NCBI GenBank assembly: GCA_013360875.1
Contig: JABWAU010000010.1
Location: 1-52,392 of the forward strand
Reading direction: 5' to 3'
DNA: 52,392 nucleotides
Origin: Anaerolineales bacterium
Lineage (GTDB): Bacteria; Chloroflexota; Anaerolineae; Anaerolineales; Villigracilaceae
Under the pieces are notes generated by a model. The model ran no database searches, was not told the origin of the DNA, and saw only the letters and a program-made list of their open reading frames with translations. The position numbers were made by a program, and so were the translations under genes. Below, piece by piece: positions 40,795-51,356 of this stretch. The stretch's first letter is position 1, and every line of letters starts with the position of its first letter.

Positions 40795-41011
40795 TGTTGT
40801 CTCCTTTATGTTAGTTTTGACAATCAAGTTCTTACATGCTGCATCCACTGTTTCCCCGCTTTTTGGATCTCGAAATTCTCCCTCCTTTTGGTTTGATCCC
40901 AGCGCTCGCAAGTCAAGGCAATCTTCCTGTTGAATCGCAAGTTGAAAATAAATCAAATTATGCCTTCAAAATCACATTATAAATGGAAGTATTGTTTGGT
41001 GTAAACGCTAA

Positions 41012-41557
41012 TTATCGTAGTTTATCCAGCCATTTCTCCGTTTCCCTCGGATGTTTAAAGTGGATCAGTTTCAAATGCCGATTCTCCGGCAGGGAGAATA
41101 ACATGGGATATTCGCGCTTTCTGCGCCAGTAGGTTTTGAACAACCACTTGAAGAGCGATTCGTCCGACCATATCTTGAAGTGCCACCAGAGTTTCTCGCG
41201 GTTGCTGTTCCATAATTCCTCCTGATACCACCAGCGCCTGAAGGTGCGGCGGGTGAGTTGCCAGAAGACTCTTGGAAACGAATAATCCAGCCAGACGACC
41301 GCCTCCGCCCTGGACCAGACGATATCGCGCACGACGTGATAGTTCCCCGCGACGACCCAGGTTTCGGCTTGTGTCGCCTCCTCCACGCGTTTGCGAAAGA
41401 CGAAAAGCGGAGCCTCCTGCCAGTCCGGTTCCCAGTGGAGCGCGTCCAGTTCGATAAAGGCGCAGCCGAAATTATCCGCGAGTTTCTTCGCGAGGGTGGA
41501 TTTGCCCGAACTGGTCGTGCCGACGACGGCGATGCGTTTGTAGGGGAATGAAGACAT
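41012..41557 (-). CDS. P-loop nucleotide kinase-like protein
   Basis: A 181-aa protein with Walker A GTTSSGKSTLAKKL (residues 13-26), the acidic ELDALHWEPDW motif that binds the substrate in adenylate-kinase-like enzymes, and a lid region rich in Arg/Trp (RRTFRRWWYQEELW). It resembles the 'topology modulation protein'/FlaR-like group of small kinases. The true phosphate acceptor is unknown. It lies 89 bp downstream of the PHP gene on the same strand, with a palindromic repeat between. Confidence 0.8.
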   Translation of the reverse strand: MSSFPYKRIAVVGTTSSGKSTLAKKLADNFGCAFIELDALHWEPDWQEAPLFVFRKRVEEATQAETWVVAGNYHVVRDIVWSRAEAVVWLDYSFPRVFWQLTRRTFRRWWYQEELWNSNREKLWWHFKIWSDESLFKWLFKTYWRRKREYPMLFSLPENRHLKLIHFKHPRETEKWLDKLR

Positions 41558-41565
41558 GGGTTTTT

Positions 41566-41642
41566 AAACCGCGAAGACACGAAGGTCGCGAAGTTTTTTG
41601 ACGCCGCGAAAGAGGCTTCGCGTTCCTGGCGTCTTTGCGGCG
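41566..41642. repeat. Palindromic repeat, CCGCGAAG family, PHP-kinase gap
   Basis: Begins AAACCGCGAAGACACGAAGG and ends GGCGTCTTTGCGGCGAG. Inverted arms surround GCCGCGAAAGAGGCTTCGCG. It ends 5 bp from the PHP stop. Confidence 0.8.
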
Positions 41643-41646
41643 AGAA

Positions 41647-42708
41647 CTATCTTACATAGATCGGGTTGCTGTAGATCCAGCCGCGCTTTCTGCCGAGGTA
41701 ACTGCGTTTGGCTTCCACGCGATAGACACCCGGCTCGGAGGTGTTGTGGGTCAGCGTTTGACGGTTTCGTAACGTAAAAAGCGGAACACCGTCCTTGAGG
41801 AGGGAAATATCCGCCTTAAGGGGAAAGTGCGCGTGCAGGGTCACGCCTCCCTTTGCAGGAATCTCGTCGCCCATGATGGCGGAACGTTCGAGTCCCTTCG
41901 CTTTGAAACGGAAGCCGCGCGTGGAGGCGGGCAGGTCGTAGCCGACGAAGCAATGTCCGCTGGCGAGCGCTTCGTAGATCGTCCTTTTGTCGGTGGGCGC
42001 GTCGCCGGTCAACGGTTCGGGGATAAAGACGTGGGTGTTGACCGCGCGGAAGTGGAATTCATACGGAAAGATGACGCGGCGAAAGGGTCCCATGCTCATG
42101 TTCATGGCGTGCGCGTCCGAGCCGCCGACCGCGACCACGCGCTTGCCGTGCGAGGTGAGTTCGTCCCATTTTTGGACGGTTTCGGGAATGGGTCCATGCC
42201 CGATGAATTGCGGGAAGTACGCATAGAATAGTCCGTGCAGTTTGGTCGGGACGAGGGTCTTGAGTTCGCTCAGTCCGTTCCAAAGTTCGAGGCCGGTGTA
42301 GCCTTCCGCCTCCCACGCCTCCCACGAGATGTCCGTTTCGTTGAAGGCGGGCGCTTCGGGGTCCCAGGGATGGGCGATGAAACATATCCCGCCCGCGTCG
42401 TTGACTCCGTTGATGAGCGCCTGCGGGTCGTCCGCCAGGGTGGAGAGGTCGCGGGGGACGTTGAAGATCAGCAGGTGATTCTTTTGCGGGACCCGGTCCT
42501 GGTCGTGGACCTCCTGTCCAACGAGGAGCAGGACGCGGTCACGCGCGACGCGGTAGTATCCCTCCACACCCTGAACGAGGACGTTGTGATCCGTCACGAT
42601 GACCGCATCCAAGCCTGCCCTGATCGCGGCGTGGGCGATGTCCTTGTGAGTCCCGCTTCCGTCCGAATATCGGGTGTGCATGTGCAGGTTGACGATGATT
42701 TCGCGCAT
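41647..42708 (-). CDS. PHP-domain phosphoesterase with C-terminal beta domain
   Basis: A 353-aa protein. The N-terminal PHP domain (about 1-260) has metal ligands His9 and His11 and Asp16 (NLHMHTRYSDGSG), VTDHN, GQEVHD, CFIAHPWD and VGGSDAHA. The C-terminal 90 residues form a beta-sandwich-like unit (GGVTLHAHFPLKADISLLKD). PHP enzymes hydrolyse phosphoesters such as histidinol phosphate or nucleoside bisphosphates; substrate here is unknown. GAGG lies 4 nt before the ATG. It faces secG across a shared upstream region. Confidence 0.88.
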   Translation of the reverse strand: MREIIVNLHMHTRYSDGSGTHKDIAHAAIRAGLDAVIVTDHNVLVQGVEGYYRVARDRVLLLVGQEVHDQDRVPQKNHLLIFNVPRDLSTLADDPQALINGVNDAGGICFIAHPWDPEAPAFNETDISWEAWEAEGYTGLELWNGLSELKTLVPTKLHGLFYAYFPQFIGHGPIPETVQKWDELTSHGKRVVAVGGSDAHAMNMSMGPFRRVIFPYEFHFRAVNTHVFIPEPLTGDAPTDKRTIYEALASGHCFVGYDLPASTRGFRFKAKGLERSAIMGDEIPAKGGVTLHAHFPLKADISLLKDGVPLFTLRNRQTLTHNTSEPGVYRVEAKRSYLGRKRGWIYSNPIYVR

Positions 42709-42719
42709 GAGACCTCAAG

Positions 42720-42749
42720 TTGACGTTTCTTCCGCCCAGCGGGTATAAT
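42720..42749 (+). promoter_or_regulatory. Promoter of secG
   Basis: TTGACG (42720-42725), 18-bp spacer, TATAAT (42744-42749), followed by a normal leader with AAAAGGAGG. Confidence 0.85.
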
Positions 42750-42778
42750 GTCCCCGCTTAAAAGGAGGCATGTATTAG

Positions 42779-43006
42779 ATGGAAACCTATTTGAATATCG
42801 CACTGATTATAATCTCGGTCCTGCTCATCGTCAGCGTGATCCTGCAGAGCAAGGGCGCGGGATTGGGAGGCGGTTTGACCGGCGCGGATGCGGGAACCGT
42901 GTACACCGCCCGCCGGGGCGTGGAACGAACGTTGTTCAAGTTGACGATCGTCCTGAGCGCTGTGTTCTTTGTGCTGGTGCTTATACTTGTGTATCTTTCG
43001 CGGTAG
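42779..43006 (+). CDS. secG: Preprotein translocase subunit SecG
   Basis: A 75-aa protein with two membrane helices (about 4-24 and 54-73). Between them is the conserved glycine-rich loop (LQSKGAGLGGGLTGADAGTV, about 21-40) followed by RRGVERTLFKLTI. It assists SecYE in protein export. GGAGG stands 10 nt upstream of the ATG. A strong promoter precedes and a terminator follows, so expression is independent of the next gene. Confidence 0.95.
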   Translation: METYLNIALIIISVLLIVSVILQSKGAGLGGGLTGADAGTVYTARRGVERTLFKLTIVLSAVFFVLVLILVYLSR

Positions 43007-43025
43007 CGCGGCGGGGATTTCCCTG

Positions 43026-43084
43026 AAGGGCTCTTTCGTTCCGTGCGGTTGATCCGCTGGGAGGGAACGAGCCTTTCTTTATTT
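43026..43084 (+). terminator. Terminator after secG
   Basis: Arms with GGCTC...CGTTCC and GGAACGAGCC (small bulge) surround a loop of about 20 nt. A T-rich tail (TTTCTTTATTT) follows. Confidence 0.65.
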
Positions 43085-43095
43085 ATGGAATCGTT

Positions 43096-44778
43096 ATGAA
43101 ACAATTGCGCTGGCAGATCCTGGTCGTTCTCCTTACGCTATCCATCGTGGGCGTCCTGCTCTATACGCAGCAGTCCTCGCCGGTCGCGGGCGGCATTATA
43201 TTGCAGGAGCCGGAACAGGGAGGCGTGTACACGGAGGCGTTGATCGGGTCGTTGGGCCGGTTGAATCCACTGCTGGATTGGAACAACACCGCAGACCGCG
43301 ACGTGGACCGACTGCTCTTCAGCGGACTCGTCCGCTTCGACGAGCGCGGCATGCCTCACGCCGATCTTGCCGATTCGTGGGGCGTTTCGCAGGACGGCAC
43401 GATCTACAACTTCACCATCCGCCCCAATGCGGTCTGGCACGACGGGACGCCCGTCACCAGCGACGACGTGATCTTTACCATCGAGATGATGAAGAGCGCG
43501 GGATCGCTGTATCCGCAGGACATCAAGGACCTGTGGGGCAGGGTGGAAGTCACGAGACTCAACGACAAGAATCTCAAATTCACCTTACCGGAGCCATTCG
43601 TCCCGTTCCTCGACTATCTCACGTTCGGCGTCGTTCCGAAGCGCCTGCTTGAATCCGTTCCGCCGGACCAGATGGCGAACGCGGAGTTCAACATCAAACC
43701 CGTCGGTTCGGGACCCTATAAGTTCGATCAATTGATCGTGGAGAACGGTCAGATCGCGGGCGTGGTGCTGACCCTTTCCGACAATTACTACGGAGCGTCC
43801 CCATTCATCGAGCAGGTGGTCTTCCGCTACTACCCGACCTCTGCCGCCGCGCTCGCCGCCTACCAGCAGGGCGAAGTATTTGCCGTCGCTCAGGTCACGA
43901 AGGACATCTTGAACGAAGCCCTGGAGGAACCCAACCTCTCGCTCTATTCGAGCCGACTGCCGCAAATGGGATTCGTCCTCTTGAACCTGAACAACCCCGA
44001 AGTCGCGTTCCTCCAAGATGCGAACATCCGCCGCGCGCTCATGCTCGGTTTGAATCGTCCCGTCATCATCAACAGCATCCTCCAGGGACAGGCGTTCGTC
44101 TCCGATTCGCCGATCCTGCCCGGCTCGTGGGCGTATTTCGACGGCGCGGAAAAATTCGAATACGACCCCGACGCGGCGATCTCGATCCTGAAAAGCGAAG
44201 GATACATCATCCCGTCCACCGGCGGGGACGTGCGCGCCAAGGACGGCGTTTCGCTGGCGTTCACGATGATCCATCCCGACGATCCCGTCCACACCCAGAT
44301 CGCGCAGGCGATCCAGTCTCAATGGATGAAGATCGGCGTGCGCGTCGAGTTACAGCCCCAGCCCTACGATCAACTCGTTTTGACGACGCTCGCTTCGCGC
44401 GCCTTTCAATCTGCCCTCGTGGACCTGAACCTTTCGCGCACCCCCGACCCCGACCCGTATCCGTTCTGGCACCAGGCGGAAGCCGTTGGCGGACAGAACT
44501 ATTCCGGCTGGGACAACCGCACGGCGAGCGAATATCTCGAACAGGCGCGCATTACTGCCGATTACTCTCTGCGGACGAGGCTGTATCGCAACTTCCAGGT
44601 GATCTTCGCAAAGGAACTCCCCGCGCTTCCGTTGTACGTTCCCGTGTATTCCTACGGCGTGGATGCGCAGGTGCAGGGCGTGCAGATCGGTCCGTTGTAC
44701 GAACCGAGCGACCGCCTGAACACGTTCACGCGCTGGTACCTGCTCACCCGCCGCGCATTGGGGCAGGGGACTCCATAG
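43096..44778 (+). CDS. Family 5 extracellular solute-binding protein (oligopeptide-type)
   Basis: A 560-aa exported protein. The N-terminal hydrophobic segment (about 7-24) has no lipobox Cys, so it is an uncleaved anchor or an ordinary signal peptide. The mature part matches SBP_bac_5: GGVYTEALIGSLGRLNPLLD, LLFSGLVRFDERGMPHADLA, TIRPNAVWHDGTPVTSDDV and NIKPVGSGPYKFDQL. It probably binds peptides or similar substrates for an ABC importer, whose permease and ATPase genes are not in the window. No good ribosome-binding site is seen. Confidence 0.92.
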   Translation: MKQLRWQILVVLLTLSIVGVLLYTQQSSPVAGGIILQEPEQGGVYTEALIGSLGRLNPLLDWNNTADRDVDRLLFSGLVRFDERGMPHADLADSWGVSQDGTIYNFTIRPNAVWHDGTPVTSDDVIFTIEMMKSAGSLYPQDIKDLWGRVEVTRLNDKNLKFTLPEPFVPFLDYLTFGVVPKRLLESVPPDQMANAEFNIKPVGSGPYKFDQLIVENGQIAGVVLTLSDNYYGASPFIEQVVFRYYPTSAAALAAYQQGEVFAVAQVTKDILNEALEEPNLSLYSSRLPQMGFVLLNLNNPEVAFLQDANIRRALMLGLNRPVIINSILQGQAFVSDSPILPGSWAYFDGAEKFEYDPDAAISILKSEGYIIPSTGGDVRAKDGVSLAFTMIHPDDPVHTQIAQAIQSQWMKIGVRVELQPQPYDQLVLTTLASRAFQSALVDLNLSRTPDPDPYPFWHQAEAVGGQNYSGWDNRTASEYLEQARITADYSLRTRLYRNFQVIFAKELPALPLYVPVYSYGVDAQVQGVQIGPLYEPSDRLNTFTRWYLLTRRALGQGTP

Positions 44779-44792
44779 CCGTAATCCATTAT

Positions 44793-44842
44793 GTACCGCG
44801 AGATTTATCTCGCACGCGGGGGCGACATGAATGTCGCGGTAC
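44793..44842. repeat. Nested palindrome upstream of the M20 peptidase gene
   Basis: Outer arms GTACCGCGA/TCGCGGTAC (44793-44801 with 44834-44842). Two inner hairpins are GCGAGAT/ATCTCGC and GCGACAT/ATGTCGC. It lies 20 nt before the M20 start and after the binding-protein stop, and could be a cruciform, an RNA processing site or a repeat. Confidence 0.75.
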
Positions 44843-44862
44843 GTATTACCAAAGAGGACAAC

Positions 44863-46236
44863 ATGACCAATCTGCAATCCGCGCTCGAATACGCAAGCCA
44901 AAACCGCGAACGATTCCTGAACGACCTGAAGGAGATACTTGCCATCCCGTCCATTTCCACCGATGCGGAATACAAAAGCGAAACCGCGCGCGCCGCGCAA
45001 TGGACGGCGGACTACCTGAAAAAACTCGGCATGGAAAACGTCGAGATCATGCCGACGGCGGAGGATGGACATCCGGTCGTTTACGGCGAATACCTCAAAA
45101 AGCCCGGCGCACCCACCGTATTGATCTACGGGCATTACGACGTCCAGCCGCCCGATCCGCTCGAACTGTGGGAAACGGGTCCCTTCGAACCGCAGGTGCG
45201 CGGCGATTTGCTGTTCGGGCGCGGTTCCTCCGACATGAAGGGACAAGTCCTTGCGACATTCCATGCCATTGAATCCGCGCTAAAGGCGGGCGACCTGCCG
45301 GTCAATTTGAAGTTCCTGATCGAAGGCGAGGAGGAGATCGGCTCGAAGAACCTCGAACCGTTCCTCAAAAAGCACGCCGAAAAGTTCAAAGCCGACGTTT
45401 CGCTCAACCCGGACGCGGGCATGATCGGCGTGGACATGCCGACCATCACCTACGGTCTGCGCGGACTCGCCTACGTGGAAATCCACGTCTGGGGTCCCAA
45501 AGCCGACCTGCACTCCGGGCTGTACGGCGGTGTTGTCCACAACCCGGCGCAGGCATTGACCGAATTGATCGCGAAGATGCACGACGAAAAAGGACGCGTC
45601 ACACTGCCCGGCTTTTACGACAGCGTGCGCCCGATCAGCGGGGAGGAGCGCGAGGCTTTCGCGAGGCTTCCAAACGACGATAAGCATTATTTGGAAGAAA
45701 CAGGCGTCCCTGCGTTGTGGGGCGAAGAAGGGTACATCTCTGCCGAAAGAACCGGCGCGCGTCCCACGCTGGAGGTCAATGGTCTGCTTTCGGGTTGGAC
45801 GGGACCCGGCTCGAAGACCGTCCTACCCGCAAAGGCGATGGCGAAGATCTCCTGCCGCCTCGTCCCGGACCAGGATCCCGATGAGGTCGTCGAACAGATG
45901 AAACGGTTCATGGAGGCGAACGCGCCAAAGACGATCCATTGGGAGGTCAAAAAACTGACCGGCAGTCCGCACGCTATCGCAGATTTGAACAATCCCGGCG
46001 TAAAGGCGATGGACAAGGCGATGGAGGCGGTTTGGGGCATGCGTCCGTACTATCGCCGCGAAGGAGGCTCCATCGGCGCGGTGGCGATGCTCCAGCAGAT
46101 CTGCGGCGTCGAATCCGTTTTGGTGGGCATGGGCTTGCCAAGCGACAACGTCCATTCGCCGAACGAACATTTGCACCTGCCCACGTGGTACAAAGGCATG
46201 GACGCGTTCATCCATTTCCTTTACAACCTGGGTTGA
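44863..46236 (+). CDS. M20-family metallopeptidase (dipeptidase)
   Basis: A 457-aa cytoplasmic dinuclear zinc peptidase. Metal ligands and catalytic residues are visible: HYDVQ (His and catalytic Asp, about residue 90), GRGSSDMKG (bridging Asp), EGEEEIGS (Glu pair) and a C-terminal HSPNEH His. It has the inserted dimerisation domain (about 195-340) with DLHSGLYGG. It is probably a dipeptidase or carnosinase-type enzyme, fitting a neighbour that binds peptides. The ATG at 44863 has AGAGGA upstream; the open frame to 44791 lies in a palindrome. The next gene overlaps its stop. Confidence 0.93.
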   Translation: MTNLQSALEYASQNRERFLNDLKEILAIPSISTDAEYKSETARAAQWTADYLKKLGMENVEIMPTAEDGHPVVYGEYLKKPGAPTVLIYGHYDVQPPDPLELWETGPFEPQVRGDLLFGRGSSDMKGQVLATFHAIESALKAGDLPVNLKFLIEGEEEIGSKNLEPFLKKHAEKFKADVSLNPDAGMIGVDMPTITYGLRGLAYVEIHVWGPKADLHSGLYGGVVHNPAQALTELIAKMHDEKGRVTLPGFYDSVRPISGEEREAFARLPNDDKHYLEETGVPALWGEEGYISAERTGARPTLEVNGLLSGWTGPGSKTVLPAKAMAKISCRLVPDQDPDEVVEQMKRFMEANAPKTIHWEVKKLTGSPHAIADLNNPGVKAMDKAMEAVWGMRPYYRREGGSIGAVAMLQQICGVESVLVGMGLPSDNVHSPNEHLHLPTWYKGMDAFIHFLYNLG

Positions 46237-47132
46237 TGCGTAAGGTTTTCATGGAAGATAGAATCATCACCTACGGCGGGCAAGCCGTCATCGAAGGCGT
46301 AATGATGCGCGGGCGCAATGCCTTTGCGGTCGCCATGCGCGCCCCCGACGGGAACATCGTTGTTCACAAGGAAAACCTTGCCGCGCTCTATCGTTCGCGC
46401 ATCGCGAAGATTCCCTTTTTGCGCGGCGTGATCCTGCTGTGGGACGCGCTGGGTCTCGGTATGCGCGCGCTCACCCTCTCCGCCAACACGCAAACGGGCG
46501 AGGACGAAAAACTCGAAGGTCCCGCGCTCTATCTCACGCTCGGTCTCTCGCTCGCGCTTGGCATCGGCTTGTTCATTCTCCTTCCGGCCGGCATCGGCGG
46601 GCTGGCTGAACATTACCTCGGCTGGAAGAACCTCGCGCACAATCTGCTCGAAGGATTGATGCGGCTGCTCCTGCTGGTCGGTTACATCTGGGCGATCGGT
46701 TTCATGCCCGACGTCAAACGCCTCTTTGGGTATCACGGCGCGGAACATAAGACCATCAACGCCTACGAAGCGGGCGCGGAACTCACTCCCGAAGTCGTGG
46801 CGAAATATCCCATCGAGCATCCGCGCTGCGGCACAGCCTTTATCCTTACGTTCGTGTTGCTGTCCGTGCTGGTGCATAGCCTTCTCGGCGACATGACCAT
46901 CTTCTGGAGGCTGACCAGCCGCATCCTGTTGATCCCGGTCATCGCGGGGATCGCCGTCGAATACATTCGCTGGACAGCCAATCACCTGGGTTCGCCCCTC
47001 GTGCGCCTCCTCATCAAGCCGAACCTGGCTCTTCAATCCCTGACCACGCGCGAACCCGACGCCTCCATGCTCGAGGTCGCCATCGAGTCCTTCAAAACGA
47101 TGCGGCGGGCGGAGCAGGAATTCGCGGTGTAA
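46236..47132 (+). CDS. DUF1385 membrane protein
   Basis: A 298-aa protein. The N-terminal signature YGGQAVIEGVMMRGRNAFAV defines DUF1385. Membrane helices occur near 95-120, 135-155, 205-225 and 235-250. The conserved motif FGYHGAEHKTINAYEAG and HPRCGTAFILTFV suggest metal binding; function is unknown. The ATG at 46236 overlaps the M20 stop (TGATG). ATG 46251 with AAGG upstream is an equally possible start. Confidence 0.88.
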   Translation: MRKVFMEDRIITYGGQAVIEGVMMRGRNAFAVAMRAPDGNIVVHKENLAALYRSRIAKIPFLRGVILLWDALGLGMRALTLSANTQTGEDEKLEGPALYLTLGLSLALGIGLFILLPAGIGGLAEHYLGWKNLAHNLLEGLMRLLLLVGYIWAIGFMPDVKRLFGYHGAEHKTINAYEAGAELTPEVVAKYPIEHPRCGTAFILTFVLLSVLVHSLLGDMTIFWRLTSRILLIPVIAGIAVEYIRWTANHLGSPLVRLLIKPNLALQSLTTREPDASMLEVAIESFKTMRRAEQEFAV

Positions 47133-47192
47133 ATCCATCGCGCAGAGCGGAGCGACGAAGGTCGAACGCGTTCGAAGTGCAAGGGTAAACCA

Positions 47193-47230
47193 AAACAGGA
47201 ACAGACGCCGCGTCTGTCCCTGTTTTTTAT
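47193..47230 (+). terminator. Intrinsic terminator after the DUF1385 gene
   Basis: Stem AAACAGGaACAGAC/GTCTGTcCCTGTTT with one internal mismatch, followed by a T-run and TAT. Confidence 0.88.
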
Positions 47231-47254
47231 AAGGGGGAACATGATTGCCTTGAA

Positions 47255-48163
47255 ATGAGTTATACATCCATGACGGATATGAAAGCCAAAAAGACCATAA
47301 GGGTCATTCTCTGGATACTGATCGTCACCGGCTTGTGTTTCGGGGCTTACGCCATTTACGACCGCGGACGTCCCGCGCCCATCCCGATGAAGCAGACCCT
47401 GCACAACGGCGTGATCTACCGCCGTCTCGTGCGCGTCGTCCCGCACCCGATGATCGCGCACGTCATCATCATTGACAAACGCGAGAGCGGCGCGACCTTC
47501 CTCGTCACCCCTGCGGACTCGGAGGGAGACCTGCCGGTGAAGGCGCGCACCACTTCCCAATTTTTGGACGAGTTCAACGCGCAGATCGCCATCAACGGGG
47601 ATGGGTTCACGCCCTGGTGGTCGCGCAGTCCCGTGGATTATTACCCGCGTCCCGGCGATCCGGTCAAGCCGCTTGGGTTGACCGCTTCGGAGGGGAACAT
47701 CTACGTCACGGGCCGCACAGACATCATCGGCGTCGAGCCGACGTTGTATATCAGCCGCCGCAACGACCTTTCGTTCAATCGCCGTCCCGGCCGGGTGTGG
47801 ACTGCCATCTCCGGCGACCGCATGCTGGTCTCGAAAGGAGAGATCGAAAGCGGACTCGACGATGCCCTCCGCGAGCCGCGCACCGCCATCGGCATCAACG
47901 GCAACGGGCGTTACGTCTATCTGGTCGTGGTGGATGGCCGCCAGCCGTTCTACAGCGAAGGCGCGACGTTTCAGGAACTGGCTGAGCTGCTCCTCGAGCA
48001 GGGCGCATTCTTCGCCATGAGTTTGGATGGAGGCGGTTCCTCCACCCTGGTCATCGAAGGGGAGGATGGAGAGCCTGTCATTCTAAATTCCCCAATTGAC
48101 AATTACCTTCCCGGTCGTGAAAGACCTGTGGCGAATCATTTTGGGGTGTTTGTCAACCCGTAA
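47255..48163 (+). CDS. Phosphodiester glycosidase-domain (DUF2233/NAGPA) protein
   Basis: A 302-aa protein with an N-terminal membrane anchor (about 12-30) and an outer domain. The NAGPA-like core includes AQIAINGDGFTPWW, LREPRTAIGINGNGRYVYLV and FFAMSLDGGGSSTLV. Bacterial relatives hydrolyse phosphodiester-linked sugars or are sporulation-related; the exact substrate is unknown. Starts at 47255, 47270 and 47279 are all possible and none has a good ribosome-binding site; I use the first. Own transcription is likely because a terminator precedes it. Confidence 0.82.
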   Translation: MSYTSMTDMKAKKTIRVILWILIVTGLCFGAYAIYDRGRPAPIPMKQTLHNGVIYRRLVRVVPHPMIAHVIIIDKRESGATFLVTPADSEGDLPVKARTTSQFLDEFNAQIAINGDGFTPWWSRSPVDYYPRPGDPVKPLGLTASEGNIYVTGRTDIIGVEPTLYISRRNDLSFNRRPGRVWTAISGDRMLVSKGEIESGLDDALREPRTAIGINGNGRYVYLVVVDGRQPFYSEGATFQELAELLLEQGAFFAMSLDGGGSSTLVIEGEDGEPVILNSPIDNYLPGRERPVANHFGVFVNP

Positions 48164-48169
48164 AAATCG

Positions 48170-48264
48170 GTCAGTGTGAGGAGCGGCGCCTCGCGTCTCG
48201 ACGAAGCAACCTCCACCACGAGATGGAGATTGCTTCGTGGCGCTGAGGCGTCACTCGCAATGAC
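48170..48264. repeat. Palindromic repeat, GTCATTGCGAG-family copy D
   Basis: The right end TCGCAATGACGG (48255-48266) is intact; the left end reads GTCAGTGTGAGGAGCGGCGC. The inner CGACGAAGCAACCTCC faces GGAGATTGCTTCGTGG. It lies between convergent genes. Confidence 0.82.
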
Positions 48265-48268
48265 GGGG

Positions 48269-49084
48269 TTAGAACTCGATCTCCCCGATCTGCTCGAAGT
48301 TGACGTCGAACAATTCCTCCGCTTCCATCTCCGCCTCAGCCTGATCCACATCCCCCGCGCGAACGCCGCGGTCGCAGTACGATCTGTAGGGGCAGTACAG
48401 GCACTTCGTCCGGTCCTCAGTGAGCGGGTAGGTCGAAGCGGATGCAATTTCGTCGGAGAGTTTCGTCAGCAAGTCCCAATCCCGTTTGTATTGCGCGGAC
48501 GTGTATGTGAATCGGGCAGGGTCGTTTGGGTACTCCGCGAACCAGTAGATCATTTCGATCTGTTCGGGTTGAAAAGGCTGACCATGATTGAGGTGCGCCC
48601 CCGCGCGGATGAGTAGGGCGCGATACACGCGCGTCTGCATCCTCGAAGATAGCCACTCGTTGCGCGGACGTTTGCGATAGGTCTTCCAGTCGTAGATGGC
48701 GGCTTTGCCGTCCTCGGCGGCGATGAGATCGTACTTGGCGACGATGCGAAAATCCCCCAGCGGCGCGGAGAGAGTTGCTTCAGGGGAGAGGCCTCCAAGG
48801 TCTTTAAAGCCTCGGAGGTCTTTATCAGCCAGAAAATTCTCCCACCATCTCTGCAAGTTGACCGTGTTCGCAAGTTTCGCAATTTGTTCGGCTGGAATGC
48901 CGATCAAATATTGTTGTACCAGCCGGTGAAAATATTCCCCCTCCTGCAAATGCTTTTCGTTCTCCAGCGCCGGCTCGGATTCAATCGCAGGGTACGACAG
49001 CCGTTCCAGATACCGCAGTTGGAACCGCCGCGCGCAGTCCACGTAATCTTGCAGGGAGGATTGGGAAAGGGTAGTGAGTTTCAT
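48269..49084 (-). CDS. PD-(D/E)XK nuclease with probable Fe-S cluster (RecB/Cas4-like)
   Basis: A 271-aa protein. The N-terminus LSQSSLQDYVDCARRFQLRY supplies a Cys (residue 17). The nuclease core is seen around RIVAKYDLIAAEDGKAAIYD followed by WKT, where Asp...Asp-x-Lys would bind metal. The C-terminal KCLYCPYRSYC provides three more Cys. This four-Cys layout matches AddB/Cas4-type Fe-S nucleases. Neither CRISPR genes nor other recombination subunits are present. A 12-residue piece (KDLRGFKDLGGL) is encoded by a short palindromic repeat at 48791-48824. Likely role: stand-alone exonuclease. Confidence 0.82.
   Translation of the reverse strand: MKLTTLSQSSLQDYVDCARRFQLRYLERLSYPAIESEPALENEKHLQEGEYFHRLVQQYLIGIPAEQIAKLANTVNLQRWWENFLADKDLRGFKDLGGLSPEATLSAPLGDFRIVAKYDLIAAEDGKAAIYDWKTYRKRPRNEWLSSRMQTRVYRALLIRAGAHLNHGQPFQPEQIEMIYWFAEYPNDPARFTYTSAQYKRDWDLLTKLSDEIASASTYPLTEDRTKCLYCPYRSYCDRGVRAGDVDQAEAEMEAEELFDVNFEQIGEIEF
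48791..48824. repeat. Short palindromic repeat inside the nuclease gene
   Basis: Two AGGTCTTTA units flank a near-palindromic AAAGCCTCGGAGGTCTTT. In frame on the minus strand it encodes KDLRGFKDLGG. Confidence 0.5.
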
Positions 49085-49169
49085 GGGAGTGGGATAGTGT
49101 TCGGTGAACGGTGATCAGTGTTGCCGTGATTATAGTCTCCACTGATGACTGATCACTATTCCCCAAATT

Positions 49170-51285
<2,116 letters not shown>

Positions 51286-51356
51286 ATCGTGTTCTCCTGT
51301 GTAATGTCGCTCAAAGTTTACCATAATTCAAATTGCAGGAGAATGGCGTCGCAAAT

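Noticed and set aside
40795-40956. N-terminal extension of the 82-aa protein to 136 residues from TTG 40956.
   Set aside because: No ribosome-binding site there, while ATG 40794 has a clear AAAGGAG at good spacing.
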